Source: Marihabitans asiaticum (lineage in GTDB: Bacteria > Actinomycetota > Actinomycetes > Actinomycetales > Dermatophilaceae). Taken from it: 64,000 bases of DNA. The notes beneath the pieces were generated by a model that was not told the DNA's origin, made no database searches, and saw nothing but the letters and a program-made list of their open reading frames with translations. Location: the NCBI RefSeq assembly GCF_007828725.1, contig NZ_VIUW01000003.1, forward strand, positions 124,001-188,000. Direction: 5' to 3'. Positions within the stretch are counted from its first letter, which is position 1. Each line of letters opens with the position of its first letter. Positions 7,276 to 16,049 of this stretch are shown here, in pieces. A program made the translations under genes and the position numbers.

Positions 7276-9471
7276 TCAGGCGGGTTGCGGCTCGCGGCGA
7301 GCCGACCCGGTGATCCCCTTCGTCTCCTCGATCGTCCCGGCGAGCTTCTTGCTCAGCGCCTCGTAGAAGACGTTGAGCGGGAACTCGTCGGGCAGGACGA
7401 GGTCGGTCATCCCCTTCGGAGGGCCGTCCAGCGGCAGCACCGAGGGGTCGGTCAACCCCTTCGCCCAGGTCGACCCCGGGTGCGGCGCCACGTACGTCGA
7501 GACGAACTCGTAGGCCGCGCGCCAGTGGCCGACCCGGCTGCGGTCGATCCCGGAGCGGTAGAGCTCCTCGACGGCGTCGGAGAGCGCGACGACCGCCTCG
7601 GGCACGCGCGCCCAGTCGAAGGACAGCGTGTTGTCGGTCCAGCGCAGCACGCCTTGCTGGTGCAGCCAGGCGAAGAGCAGCTGACCGCCGAGGCCGTCGT
7701 AGTTGCGCACCCGGTCGCCGGTGATCGGGAAGCGGAAGAGCCGGTCGAAGAGGATCGCCAGCTGCACCGGCCGCGCGTAGGGGTGTCCCTCGGCGTCCAG
7801 CTGCACCGCGACACGGAAGGTGTTGAGGTCGCAGCGCAGCTCCTCGAGCGCGTACATCCAGAACGGCATCCGCTGCTTGATCATGAAGGGATCGAAGGGC
7901 AGGTCACCGTGGCTGTGCGTGCGGTCGTGGATGAGGTCCCACATCGCGAAGGTCGACTGCGCGAGGCTCTGGCTGGCGACGAGCTGCTCGCCCTCCGGCG
8001 GCATCTGCAGCCCGAGGGTCTCGGCCGCCGCGGCGGTCACCGCGCGGAAGCGAGCAGCCTCGCGGTCGCAGAAGATCGCCCCCCAGGTGAAGCGCGGCAC
8101 CTCGCGCACGGCGACGGTCTCGGGGAAGAGGACGGCCGAGTTCGTGTCGTAGCCGGGGGTGAAGTCGGTGAAGGTCACCGGCAGGAAGGCGCCGTTGGGG
8201 TAGGCGGCCTCGACCTCGGCGAGCCACTCCGGCCAGATGACGTCGAGCAGCACGGCCTCGAACACGCGGTCGAGGTTGCCGTTCTGCGTGTACATCGGGA
8301 AGACGACGAGGTGCTCGGTGCCGTCCTGCCGGTGGGTCTCGGGCCGGAAGAGCACGAGGCTGTCGAGGAAGTCCGGTACCCCGAATCCCTCGTCGACCCA
8401 GCGGGCGAGATCGGCGTCGAGCGCGGTGAGGTAGTCGGCGTCGTAGGGGTAGCGCGGGGCGAGCGCGGCGACCTGCGTACGGATGGTCCCGACGAGCTCG
8501 CCGGCGCGGGCGAGGACGGCGTCGAGGTCGCCGCCGTGGGCCTCGCGGTCGATGCTCCCGTCCTTGGTCTGGAGCTGGCGCAGCTCCTCGACGGCCGCCT
8601 TGAGGGCCGCCCACTCGGGGGTCTCGACGGTGGGGGTGAGGCCGTCAGGCGAAGGGGCGGACCCCCCTTCGCCGTCGGCCGCGGCCTCCTCGGTGCGGCC
8701 GGCCGACGGGACGGCCGCCCAGGTGACGAGGTTGGTCCAGAAGCGACGGTGGTCCAGGTCTGCGATGGAGTCGTCACCGACGAGGTCGGAGTCGGCGAGG
8801 ACGACGACCCGGCCGTCGCCATGGGCGACCGTCACCGCGAGGGCGGCGCCGGACGGGTGAGCGGTCGCGCCCGACCGGGCGAGGACGCGGGCCCCCTTCG
8901 CCTGGGTCGTCTCGATCGCGCCGGCCCGGTAGAAGCACAGCTCGCCGACACCGGCCAGCACCCCCTGCCCCCCGGCGTGACCGGTCGCGAGCTCGGGCAG
9001 GACCCAGGTCGCGTTGCCCTGGTGGCGGCGGCCGGAGTCGGCCGACTCGTGCACCAGGGTCGAGGACATCGCCAGGCCGAAGGGGGCGAGGACCTCGTCG
9101 AGGTTGTTGCCGTGGGCGTCGTGGTCGCACTCGCCGAGGACGACCAGGCCACCACCGCGCTCGACGTGCCCGGTGATCGCCGTGATCTCGGCGGGGGAGT
9201 AGACAGGCGGCAGGTCGCCGCTGACCCGCTCGCTGCTGGCGGCCGCCGGGTGGGCGATGACGAGGACGTCGGCGTCGGCGAGGGCACGCTCGTCGAGCTC
9301 GCCGACGGCGTGCGCGCGCACCTCGAGGCCACGCTCGGCAAGGGCCTGGACGGCCTGGGCGAGCGAGGCATCGGCCGGGTTGGCGGGGTTCATCGCGGCC
9401 GCGCGCTCGCGGTCGATGGACCATGCGCTGCTGTGGGCCTGGTCGACGAGGACGGTCGCGAAGTCGCGCAC
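7276..9471 (-). CDS. DUF6421 family protein with an extra N-terminal GATase-like domain
   Basis: Large cytoplasmic protein of about 731 residues and unknown function. The C-terminal ~450 residues match my memory of DUF6421, common in Streptomyces. Conserved blocks include FGVPDFLDSL, HLVVFPMYTQNGN, WGAIFCDREAARFR, HDRTHSHGDLPFDPFMIKQR, EELRCDL and RNYDGLGGQLLFAWLH. The His/Glu-rich block HDRTHSHG...EELR looks like a metal site. The first ~270 residues resemble a class I glutamine-amidotransferase/DUF4350-like alpha-beta fold (DVLVIAHPAA, GGGLVVLGECDHD). They are joined by a low-complexity linker that carries an inverted pair of the dispersed motif. GTG 9471 has AAAGG upstream; GTG 9480 is the alternative start. 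Confidence 0.7.
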   Translation of the reverse strand: MRDFATVLVDQAHSSAWSIDRERAAAMNPANPADASLAQAVQALAERGLEVRAHAVGELDERALADADVLVIAHPAAASSERVSGDLPPVYSPAEITAITGHVERGGGLVVLGECDHDAHGNNLDEVLAPFGLAMSSTLVHESADSGRRHQGNATWVLPELATGHAGGQGVLAGVGELCFYRAGAIETTQAKGARVLARSGATAHPSGAALAVTVAHGDGRVVVLADSDLVGDDSIADLDHRRFWTNLVTWAAVPSAGRTEEAAADGEGGSAPSPDGLTPTVETPEWAALKAAVEELRQLQTKDGSIDREAHGGDLDAVLARAGELVGTIRTQVAALAPRYPYDADYLTALDADLARWVDEGFGVPDFLDSLVLFRPETHRQDGTEHLVVFPMYTQNGNLDRVFEAVLLDVIWPEWLAEVEAAYPNGAFLPVTFTDFTPGYDTNSAVLFPETVAVREVPRFTWGAIFCDREAARFRAVTAAAAETLGLQMPPEGEQLVASQSLAQSTFAMWDLIHDRTHSHGDLPFDPFMIKQRMPFWMYALEELRCDLNTFRVAVQLDAEGHPYARPVQLAILFDRLFRFPITGDRVRNYDGLGGQLLFAWLHQQGVLRWTDNTLSFDWARVPEAVVALSDAVEELYRSGIDRSRVGHWRAAYEFVSTYVAPHPGSTWAKGLTDPSVLPLDGPPKGMTDLVLPDEFPLNVFYEALSKKLAGTIEETKGITGSARREPQPA
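8648..8673. repeat. Inverted pair of the dispersed motif inside the DUF6421 gene
   Basis: GGCGAAGGGG (8648-8657) and CCCCTTCGCC (8664-8673) form a perfect 10-base inverted repeat with a six-base loop. It lies in the part encoding the low-complexity interdomain linker, where sequence constraint is weak. Confidence 0.8.
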
Positions 9472-9651
9472 GGGCGGCACCTTTCGATGAGAGAAGACGT
9501 ACGTCGCCTAGGGTGCCAGCGCCGTAGATCGTCCTGCAAGCAGGCTCGTTCGACGGATGATCTGCGTGCTGCCAGGGATCGGCGGGCGCCTTGACAGCCG
9601 CCGGTTGGTCGGGCCTGTGGATGACCGCGCAGCGGTGTCACCGGACCCGGC

Positions 9652-9657
9652 TACGGT
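9652..9657 (+). promoter_or_regulatory. -10 box for leaderless helicase gene
   Basis: TACGGT ends seven bases before GTG 9665. That spacing puts the transcription start on the first base of the start codon. It favours GTG 9665 over upstream in-frame starts. Confidence 0.5.
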
Positions 9658-9664
9658 CGACCAG

Positions 9665-12600
9665 GTGCAGGAGAGCAAGCGCGATGCGGTGGGGTGGGCG
9701 GCCGGCCTGAGCGATGTCGTCCTGGCCCACCTCTTCGACGAGGGGACGCTGGAGCGGGCCCGGGTCTACGCCGAGGTCGCGGTCGGCGGTATCACCGTCG
9801 GTGACGGCGGCTCGGTCGTCCTTGCCGAGGTCCAGGGCACGCGCCCCCGCCCCTACCAGGTCCTCGTCACCGTCTCCGGCGACGTCACCGACCTCGAGCT
9901 CTCCACCCGGTGCAGCTGCCCGGTCGCCCGCCACTGCAAGCACATCGCTGCCGTCCTGCTGCGCCTGCGCTCTGAAAACGCTCCCGAGCAGCCCGCCCTG
10001 CCGCCGTGGCGCGAGCTGCTGGACTCTGTCGCGGCGCAGGACGACCGCGCCGAGGAGCGGGCCGAGAGGCAGCGGGCGGCGCCGGCTCCCGACCTCGTCG
10101 TCCTCGTCGAGATCGACGAGGTCCGGTATGGCTGGGGCCGTGCGCCGGTCACGATGGTGCGGCTGCGTGGCAGCCGGATCGGCAAGACCGGTCGGGCCGT
10201 GCGCAACCTCAGCTGGAGTGCCGTCATCGAGGGCAAGGGCTACAACGCCTACGCCGGGCGTGCCCGCCAGCCGATGGTGCGAGAGGAGCACGCGGCGCTC
10301 GCCGAGGAGCTGCTCGCCCTGGACGGCCGCGGCCGGTACCACTACCGCTCCTACGGATCGGCCGACGCGGTCGACCTCGGTGACCTCGGAGCGAAGGGGT
10401 GGGACTGGGTCCGCCGAGCGATGGACGCCGGGGTGAGCTTCGTCGAGGTACCGGGGCAGGAGAGCGTGCGAGTCGACCCGGACCCGGTCGCGCTCGTCGC
10501 CTCCCTGACCGGCGCTGACGAAGGGGGTGTTGAGCTTGAGGTGCGGGTCGACGGACGCGACGAGGCGGGAGCTGTCGTGACGCTCGCCGGCGACCCGGTC
10601 AGCATGGCCGTGCTGCACGCCGACGGGTCTCGGCTGGTCCGCCCGCTGGGTCAGACGCCTGCTGACCTGCTGGCGCTCGTCGGGGTCGGTCCGATCCGGG
10701 TCGAGGCCGACGACGTCGCCGACCTCCTCGCCACCTACCTGCCGGTGCTGCGCCGGCACACCCGGCTGGAGAGCCCCGACGGCGCGGTCGATCTCAGCGC
10801 CCTGCCCTGGACCCGCCTCGTCGCCCGGGTGCACTCTCCCGAGCACACCCGGCTCGAGGTCGAGTGGGGCTTCGAGCAGGTGAGCCCGCCGGCGCGTCGG
10901 GGTGGGGACGAGCAGGTGGCCGCCGTCGTCCCGGTCCCGGTCGTGCTGCGCCCCGAGCAGCGCGAGCGGCTGGCCGAGGTCGAGGCGTTGACCGAGCTGC
11001 CGGGCCACCAGTCGGGTCAGTCGGTGCGCCTGCCCACCCGGTCCACCTTCGACGGGGCGGACGCGGTCACCGTCGGCGAGATCGTCCTCCCACTCCTCGA
11101 GGACGACCCAGGTGTGCGCGTCGAGCGGCTCGGGACCCTCCCGCTCTACCGCGAGGCCGAGGACGACGCGGTCGTGCACGTGAGCATCGACGAGACGGAG
11201 GGGACCGACTGGTTCGACCTGAGCGTCGAGGTGAGCATCGACGGCGAGCAGGTGCCGCTGGTCAACCTCCTCGACGCGTTGAGTCGTGGCGAAGGGGTGA
11301 TGCTCCTGCCGAGCGGCACATGGTTCCGCCTCGACCGGCCCGAGCTGGCGCAGCTGCGCGACCTGCTCGAGGAGGCGCAGGACCTCAGGGACCCCGAGAG
11401 CGGCGCGCTGCGGGTCAGCCGTTACCACGTGGGGTACTTCGACGAGCTGGTCGAGCTCGGCGTCGTCGAGCGGCAGGCTAAGGGGTGGGCGCGGCAGGTC
11501 GAGCGCCTGCGCAGCGTGCAGATCGACCCGGCGCCGCCGCTGCCCGACCAGCTGAGCGCCACCCTTCGCCCCTACCAGCTCGACGGCTACCAGTGGCTGA
11601 GTGCCCTCTGGGACGCCGGGCTCGGCGGGATCCTGGCCGACGACATGGGTTTGGGCAAGACCATCCAGGTCCTCGCCACCCTCTCCCGGGCGCAGGAGCG
11701 CGGCGACCTCGACGGTCCGGTGCTCGTCGTGGCGCCCACCTCGGTCGTCGGCACCTGGGTGGCCGAGGCGGCCCGCTTCGCGCCCCGCCTGCGGGTTGTC
11801 GCCCGACCACGCACCACGGCGAAGTCTGCCGAGCCGATCGCCGACGTCCTCGACCGGGCGGACGTCGTCGTCACGACCTACGCCGTCGCCCGGATCGACG
11901 CCGAGGCCTTCGCAGAGCACCGCTGGCGGGCGCTCGTCCTCGACGAGGCGCACACGGTGAAGAACCACCAGTCCAAGACCTACCGAGCGGTGCGGGCGCT
12001 GCCGCGGGAGGTCACCCTCGCGGTGACCGGCACGCCGGTGGAGAACTCGCTGATGGACCTGTGGGCCCTGCTCTCCCTCGTCGCCCCAGGTCTCTACCCA
12101 CGCCCCGACCGCTTCTCCACCCAGTGGCGCCGCCCGATCGAGCGCGGCGACGGTGAGCGTCTCGCCGTGCTGCACCGCCGGGTGCGGCCCCTGATGCTGC
12201 GCCGCACCAAGGACGAGGTGGCGATCGACCTGCCGCCGAAGACCGTCCAGCTGCTCGAGGTGGTGCTCGACCCCGCGCACCGACGGACCTACGACCGGCA
12301 GCTGCAGCGCGAGCGCCAGCGCATGCTCGGACTGCTGCGCGATCCCGAGGCCAACCGGGTGGCGATCCTCGCCTCGCTTACCCGGCTCCGCCAGCTCGCG
12401 CTGGACCCGCGGCTGATCTCCGACACCGAGGGGGCCGGAGCAGCAGGTGGCCAGCCCGGGAGGGACTCGGCCAAGATCGACGTGCTCGTCGACCACCTCC
12501 GCGAGCTCGCGGGGGAGGGGCACCGGGCACTGGTCTTCAGCCAGTTCACCAGCTTCCTCGGGCTCGTCCGAGCCCGGCTGGAGCGTGAGCAGATCGGGTA

Positions 12601-12979
12601 CTCCTACCTCGACGGGTCGACCACCGCTCGCCAGCGGGTGGTCGAGGACTTCCGGACCGGTGACGACCCGGTCTTCCTCATCAGCCTCAAGGCCGGCGGG
12701 ACCGGCCTGACGCTCACCGAGGCCGACTACGTCTTCGTGCTCGACCCGTGGTGGAACCCCGCCGCCGAGACCCAGGCCATCGACCGCGCGCACCGCATCG
12801 GTCAGGACAAGCCGGTCATGGTCTACCGGATGGTCGCCGCCGACACCATCGAGGACAAGGTGGTCGCCCTGCAGGACCGCAAGCGTGACCTCGTCGCCCG
12901 GGTTGTCGACGACGACCCGCTGACCGCCGGGGTCACCGCCGAGGACCTCGCCTCCCTGCTCGATCCCGGCAGCGCCTGA
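9665..12979 (+). CDS. SWIM zinc finger and SNF2/RapA-type DEAD-like helicase
   Basis: ATP-dependent DNA translocase of about 1,104 residues. An N-terminal SWIM zinc finger (CSCPVARHCKH, about residues 80-90) precedes a long middle region and a C-terminal SNF2 motor. Motor motifs seen are ADDMGLGKTIQ (Walker A), VLDEAHTVKN (DEAH box), VTGTPVENS, VFSQFTSFL, AGGTGLTLTEAD and QAIDRAHRIGQ (arginine finger). The start is set at GTG 9665 because of the leaderless -10 box; an in-frame start at 9557 would add 36 unsupported residues. It is divergent from the DUF6421 gene. The family is widespread in actinobacteria and presumably remodels protein-DNA complexes, possibly in repair; that role is inference. 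Confidence 0.88.
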   Translation: MQESKRDAVGWAAGLSDVVLAHLFDEGTLERARVYAEVAVGGITVGDGGSVVLAEVQGTRPRPYQVLVTVSGDVTDLELSTRCSCPVARHCKHIAAVLLRLRSENAPEQPALPPWRELLDSVAAQDDRAEERAERQRAAPAPDLVVLVEIDEVRYGWGRAPVTMVRLRGSRIGKTGRAVRNLSWSAVIEGKGYNAYAGRARQPMVREEHAALAEELLALDGRGRYHYRSYGSADAVDLGDLGAKGWDWVRRAMDAGVSFVEVPGQESVRVDPDPVALVASLTGADEGGVELEVRVDGRDEAGAVVTLAGDPVSMAVLHADGSRLVRPLGQTPADLLALVGVGPIRVEADDVADLLATYLPVLRRHTRLESPDGAVDLSALPWTRLVARVHSPEHTRLEVEWGFEQVSPPARRGGDEQVAAVVPVPVVLRPEQRERLAEVEALTELPGHQSGQSVRLPTRSTFDGADAVTVGEIVLPLLEDDPGVRVERLGTLPLYREAEDDAVVHVSIDETEGTDWFDLSVEVSIDGEQVPLVNLLDALSRGEGVMLLPSGTWFRLDRPELAQLRDLLEEAQDLRDPESGALRVSRYHVGYFDELVELGVVERQAKGWARQVERLRSVQIDPAPPLPDQLSATLRPYQLDGYQWLSALWDAGLGGILADDMGLGKTIQVLATLSRAQERGDLDGPVLVVAPTSVVGTWVAEAARFAPRLRVVARPRTTAKSAEPIADVLDRADVVVTTYAVARIDAEAFAEHRWRALVLDEAHTVKNHQSKTYRAVRALPREVTLAVTGTPVENSLMDLWALLSLVAPGLYPRPDRFSTQWRRPIERGDGERLAVLHRRVRPLMLRRTKDEVAIDLPPKTVQLLEVVLDPAHRRTYDRQLQRERQRMLGLLRDPEANRVAILASLTRLRQLALDPRLISDTEGAGAAGGQPGRDSAKIDVLVDHLRELAGEGHRALVFSQFTSFLGLVRARLEREQIGYSYLDGSTTARQRVVEDFRTGDDPVFLISLKAGGTGLTLTEADYVFVLDPWWNPAAETQAIDRAHRIGQDKPVMVYRMVAADTIEDKVVALQDRKRDLVARVVDDDPLTAGVTAEDLASLLDPGSA

Positions 12980-12998
12980 GCGCGCAAGCCCCGCGCCG

Positions 12999-13850
12999 TC
13001 ACACCCAGATCGCGGCGGGCAGACCGTCGGAGAAGACCTCCGGCGGATCGGGGAGCGAGTGCGCCGACCCCTGCGCGACCCGCAGCGCCGTCCACGCGGC
13101 AGCGCAGGCGTCGAGGACGTCGTCCGGACCGTAGCCCGACCCGGACAGGACCGACGGTGCGGCCAGGCCGACCGATGCCAGGGCGTCGAGGCGAGCGGAC
13201 ACCCCTTCGTCCTCCTTCTTACGCGCGCGGATCGGTGCGCCCGTCATCTGCGCGAACGCGACCTCGGGGTGGACCTCGACCACCCGCAGACCGGGGTGGG
13301 CGTGCACGAGGCTCTCGGCCTCCCGGATCTTCGGCGCGAGCGCCCAGGCCTGGCGGGACAACCCGTGCCCGGTGGCCGAGCGATGGGCCGCATTGGCCTC
13401 GTCGTAGGTCTCCCTCCCGATCGCCGCCCGGGACGGTGCGGCGAAGACGCAGCTGCTTCGGCCCGGCAGGGCGGTGCGCGCCTGCTGGTCGGCGAGCCGG
13501 GTGGTGCTGTCCGGCAGACCGATCGGTATGTCGATGCCGACCACGGCAGGGGTGAGTGCCTCCCGCGCCATCTCCACGAGGGAGTCGAGCTGAGCGGCGA
13601 CGAGCACCCTCGGCCTCGGCGCGGCCGGGCTGAGGAGCGCACCGACCCACCCGGCGCGGCAGCCGTCGACACCGAGGACGGGGTGGCTCAGCTCGATCTG
13701 GTCAGGCCCGGCGGTCTGCACGCCGGGCAGGAACCCCTGGAGCATCGCCTCGTAGGCCCGTACCTGCTCCAGCTCGTCGCGCACCGCGCTCTCGGTGTCG
13801 CGGCGACCGAGGATCTCGACCAGCCGGTCCCGCCAGAATTCGGATGCCAC
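12999..13850 (-). CDS. DUF429 family protein (predicted RNase H-like nuclease)
   Basis: 283-residue protein with the DUF429 hallmark block HPVLGVDGCRAGWVGALL near residue 57, VVGIDIPIGLPD near residue 103, and a distal VVEVHPEVAFAQMTG block. The family is predicted to adopt an RNase H-like fold; no reaction is established. GTG 13850 is chosen because CATGAT ends six bases upstream on the minus strand, a leaderless arrangement. A longer frame to 13904 would run over the -10 box of the divergent aldehyde dehydrogenase gene. The stop lies 20 bases from the end of the convergent helicase gene. Confidence 0.75.
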   Translation of the reverse strand: MASEFWRDRLVEILGRRDTESAVRDELEQVRAYEAMLQGFLPGVQTAGPDQIELSHPVLGVDGCRAGWVGALLSPAAPRPRVLVAAQLDSLVEMAREALTPAVVGIDIPIGLPDSTTRLADQQARTALPGRSSCVFAAPSRAAIGRETYDEANAAHRSATGHGLSRQAWALAPKIREAESLVHAHPGLRVVEVHPEVAFAQMTGAPIRARKKEDEGVSARLDALASVGLAAPSVLSGSGYGPDDVLDACAAAWTALRVAQGSAHSLPDPPEVFSDGLPAAIWV

Positions 13851-13890
13851 CGGCCCATCATGACAATGCGCTCGGGCATAGCATCGGGAC

Positions 13891-15354
13891 ATGCCAGCAG
13901 TCACGCAGAAGTCCGCCCTCGAGTACGCCCCGACCCAGTTCTACATCGGTGGGGAGTGGCGCGACGGCGCCAGCGGCCAGGCGTTCGAGGTGCATGACCC
14001 CGCCACCGGTCGCACCCTGACCGAGGTCGCGGACGGCACGACCGCCGACGGGGCTGCCGCGCTCGACGCCGCGGTCGCCGCGCAGGCTGACTGGGCCGCG
14101 ACGCCCCCGCGGGAGCGCAGCGAGATCTTGCGCGCGGCGTACGAGCGGGTGGCCGAGCTCACCGAGACGTTCGCGATGCTCATGACCCTCGAGATGGGCA
14201 AGCCGCTTGCCGAGTCCCGCGGCGAGGTCGCGTACGGCAACGAGTTCTTCCGTTGGTTCGCCGAGGAAGCCGTTCGGATCCACGGCCGCTACGCCGTCGC
14301 TCCTGCCGGCGGTACCCGGGTGATGACGACGAAGCAGCCGGTCGGTCCGGTCTTCGCGATCACGCCGTGGAACTTCCCGCTCGCGATGGGCACCCGCAAG
14401 ATCGGCCCGGCGCTCGCTGCGGGGTGCACGATCGTGGTCAAGCCGGCGAGCGAGACCCCGCTGACGATGCTGGCGCTGGCCAAGGTCTTCGAGGAGGTCG
14501 GACTGCCTGCGGGCGTGCTCAACGTCGTGACGACGAGCCACTCCAGTGATGTCTCCGAGCCGATCATCCGCGACCCGCGGCTGCGCAAGCTGACCTTCAC
14601 CGGCTCGACCGGCGTGGGCAAGAAGCTCGTCGAGCAGTCCTCGGAGCAGCTGCTCCGCCTCTCGATGGAGCTCGGCGGCAACGCGCCCTTCCTCGTCTTC
14701 GACGACGCCGACATCGACGCCGCGGTCGAGGGCGCGATGCTGGCCAAGATGCGCAACATCGGCGAGGCGTGCACGGCGGCGAACCGCTTCATCGTCCACG
14801 AGAGCGTGGCGGAGGAGTTCGCCGAGAAGTTCGCCAAGAGGATGAAGGCGCTGACCGTCGGCAAGGGCACGGCGAAGGGGGTCGACGTCGGCCCGCTCAT
14901 CACCGAGAAGGCGCGCGACGGGGTGTCTGAGCTCGTCGAGGACGCGGTCGGCAAGGGCGCCCGCTGCCTCCTCGGCGGTGAGGTGCCGTCCGGCAAGGGC
15001 CACTTCTACCCGCCGACCGTCCTCGTCGACGTGCCGAAGAACGCGCGCCTCATGCGCGAGGAGATCTTCGGCCCGGTCGCGCCGATCACGACCTTCGCCA
15101 CCGAGGACGAGGCGGTCACCTTGGCCAACGACACCGAGTTCGGGCTCGTCGGCTACGTCTACACCCGCGACAACGCCCGCACGATCCGCGTCGCGGAGGC
15201 CCTCGAGTACGGCATGGTCGGCGTCAACCAGGGCGTCGTCTCCAACCCGGCCGCCCCCTTCGGCGGGGTCAAGCACTCCGGCTACGGCCGCGAGGGCGGC
15301 TTCGAGGGGATCGAGGAGTACCTCGAGACGAAGTACATCGGCCTCGCCCTCTGA
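13891..15354 (+). CDS. gabD: NAD(P)-dependent aldehyde dehydrogenase, succinate-semialdehyde dehydrogenase-like
   Basis: 487-residue aldehyde dehydrogenase. Active-site features are PWNFPLAMGTRKIGPALAAG (cofactor binding), KPASETPLTM, the general base Glu in SMELGGNAPF (near residue 255) and the catalytic Cys in GEACTAANRFIV (near residue 290). The sequence is closest in style to succinate-semialdehyde dehydrogenases that finish GABA and putrescine degradation. That would suit a genome with the polyamine importer at the left of the window, although that cluster is 8 kb away. ATG 13891 is preceded by TAGCAT ending six bases upstream, so the mRNA is probably leaderless. Substrate assignment is moderate. 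Confidence 0.85.
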   Translation: MPAVTQKSALEYAPTQFYIGGEWRDGASGQAFEVHDPATGRTLTEVADGTTADGAAALDAAVAAQADWAATPPRERSEILRAAYERVAELTETFAMLMTLEMGKPLAESRGEVAYGNEFFRWFAEEAVRIHGRYAVAPAGGTRVMTTKQPVGPVFAITPWNFPLAMGTRKIGPALAAGCTIVVKPASETPLTMLALAKVFEEVGLPAGVLNVVTTSHSSDVSEPIIRDPRLRKLTFTGSTGVGKKLVEQSSEQLLRLSMELGGNAPFLVFDDADIDAAVEGAMLAKMRNIGEACTAANRFIVHESVAEEFAEKFAKRMKALTVGKGTAKGVDVGPLITEKARDGVSELVEDAVGKGARCLLGGEVPSGKGHFYPPTVLVDVPKNARLMREEIFGPVAPITTFATEDEAVTLANDTEFGLVGYVYTRDNARTIRVAEALEYGMVGVNQGVVSNPAAPFGGVKHSGYGREGGFEGIEEYLETKYIGLAL

Positions 15355-15408
15355 CCCAAGAAGGCGGTGCTCAGTCGCCGGCCCGCGCACCTCGCAGTCC
15401 GGGGCGAG

Positions 15409-15948
15409 CTACCGCTTCGTGACCCTCCGGCCCAGCAGCGCTGCGAGCTGGTCGATCGCGGGTGCGTCCTGCGGCGCCGACTGAGGGGGCGCGAAGGGGG
15501 AGCGCTCGGCCGGGACCATCGCGAGCGCCTGTCGTGAGAATGGCACCAACGGGGCGATGAGCTCGTCCACGAACGGGCCCGGCTGGCCGATCGCCTGAGC
15601 AAGGTCCCAGCCGTGGACCGCCGCCTCCACCGCGGCGAGCTGGACGGCAACGACCGACGGGACCGTGCCGACAGGTACGTCGACCGTGCCAGCGAGTGCG
15701 CCCTCGGCGTCCAAGGTGTCCAGCAATCGGCCGGCCAGGGTCTCGAAGGACTCGGCCCCGGAGGTCGGGGCGCCGAATGCGGCGGTGTACCTCTCGAACG
15801 AGTCGCAAAGGTGCTGCGAAAGTGCTTCGACGTCCCACGGCGCGCACGGCGTCGACCGGCGCTGCTGCGCAGGGGTGATCACCGAGACGATCTGGGCGGT
15901 GACGTGCGTCGCGTGCTTCAGCGAGGGGAGGGGGCTGGGGGTGCTCAT
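15409..15948 (-). CDS. TIGR03086 family metal-binding protein (DinB/mycothiol-dependent type)
   Basis: 179-residue protein of the DinB-2/mycothiol-dependent maleylpyruvate isomerase superfamily, four-helix bundles that often bind a divalent metal and sometimes use mycothiol. Features are an N-terminal helix (LKHATHVTAQIVSVI), the CAPWDVEALSQHLCDSFERY block with a candidate metal His, and VEAAVHGWDLAQAIG with a second His. Start ATG 15948 is preceded by AGGAG at good spacing. A strong-looking promoter (TTGTCA, 17 bases, TATTTT) lies upstream. It is divergent from an HxlR regulator, its likely controller. The substrate is unknown. Confidence 0.75.
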   Translation of the reverse strand: MSTPSPLPSLKHATHVTAQIVSVITPAQQRRSTPCAPWDVEALSQHLCDSFERYTAAFGAPTSGAESFETLAGRLLDTLDAEGALAGTVDVPVGTVPSVVAVQLAAVEAAVHGWDLAQAIGQPGPFVDELIAPLVPFSRQALAMVPAERSPFAPPQSAPQDAPAIDQLAALLGRRVTKR

Positions 15949-15995
15949 CGGTGGCTCCTTGATGGAAGAGGACACACGAACTGCGTGAACTTGAA

Positions 15996-16024
15996 AAAAT
16001 AAAGTACGGAGACGCGAATGACAA
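15996..16024 (-). promoter_or_regulatory. Consensus-like promoter in an A+T-rich divergent intergenic region
   Basis: Reading on the minus strand, TTGTCA (16024-16019), a 17-base spacer and TATTTT (16001-15996) give a near-consensus housekeeping promoter for the TIGR03086 gene. The stretch 15990-16027 is strikingly A+T-rich for this genome. It also holds ACTT and AAGT half-sites that could serve the HxlR regulator. Confidence 0.65.
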
Positions 16025-16049
16025 GTGGTTGCGACCTATGCTTGCTGGC

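Noticed and set aside
6769-9594. A 941-codon open frame on the plus strand
   Set aside because: It covers the toxin-antitoxin and DUF6421 genes in antisense and shows only shadow-type composition.
9557-9664. N-terminal extension of the SWIM/SNF2 helicase
   Set aside because: No conserved sequence lies in these 36 codons, and the -10 box at 9652 falls inside them, favouring GTG 9665.
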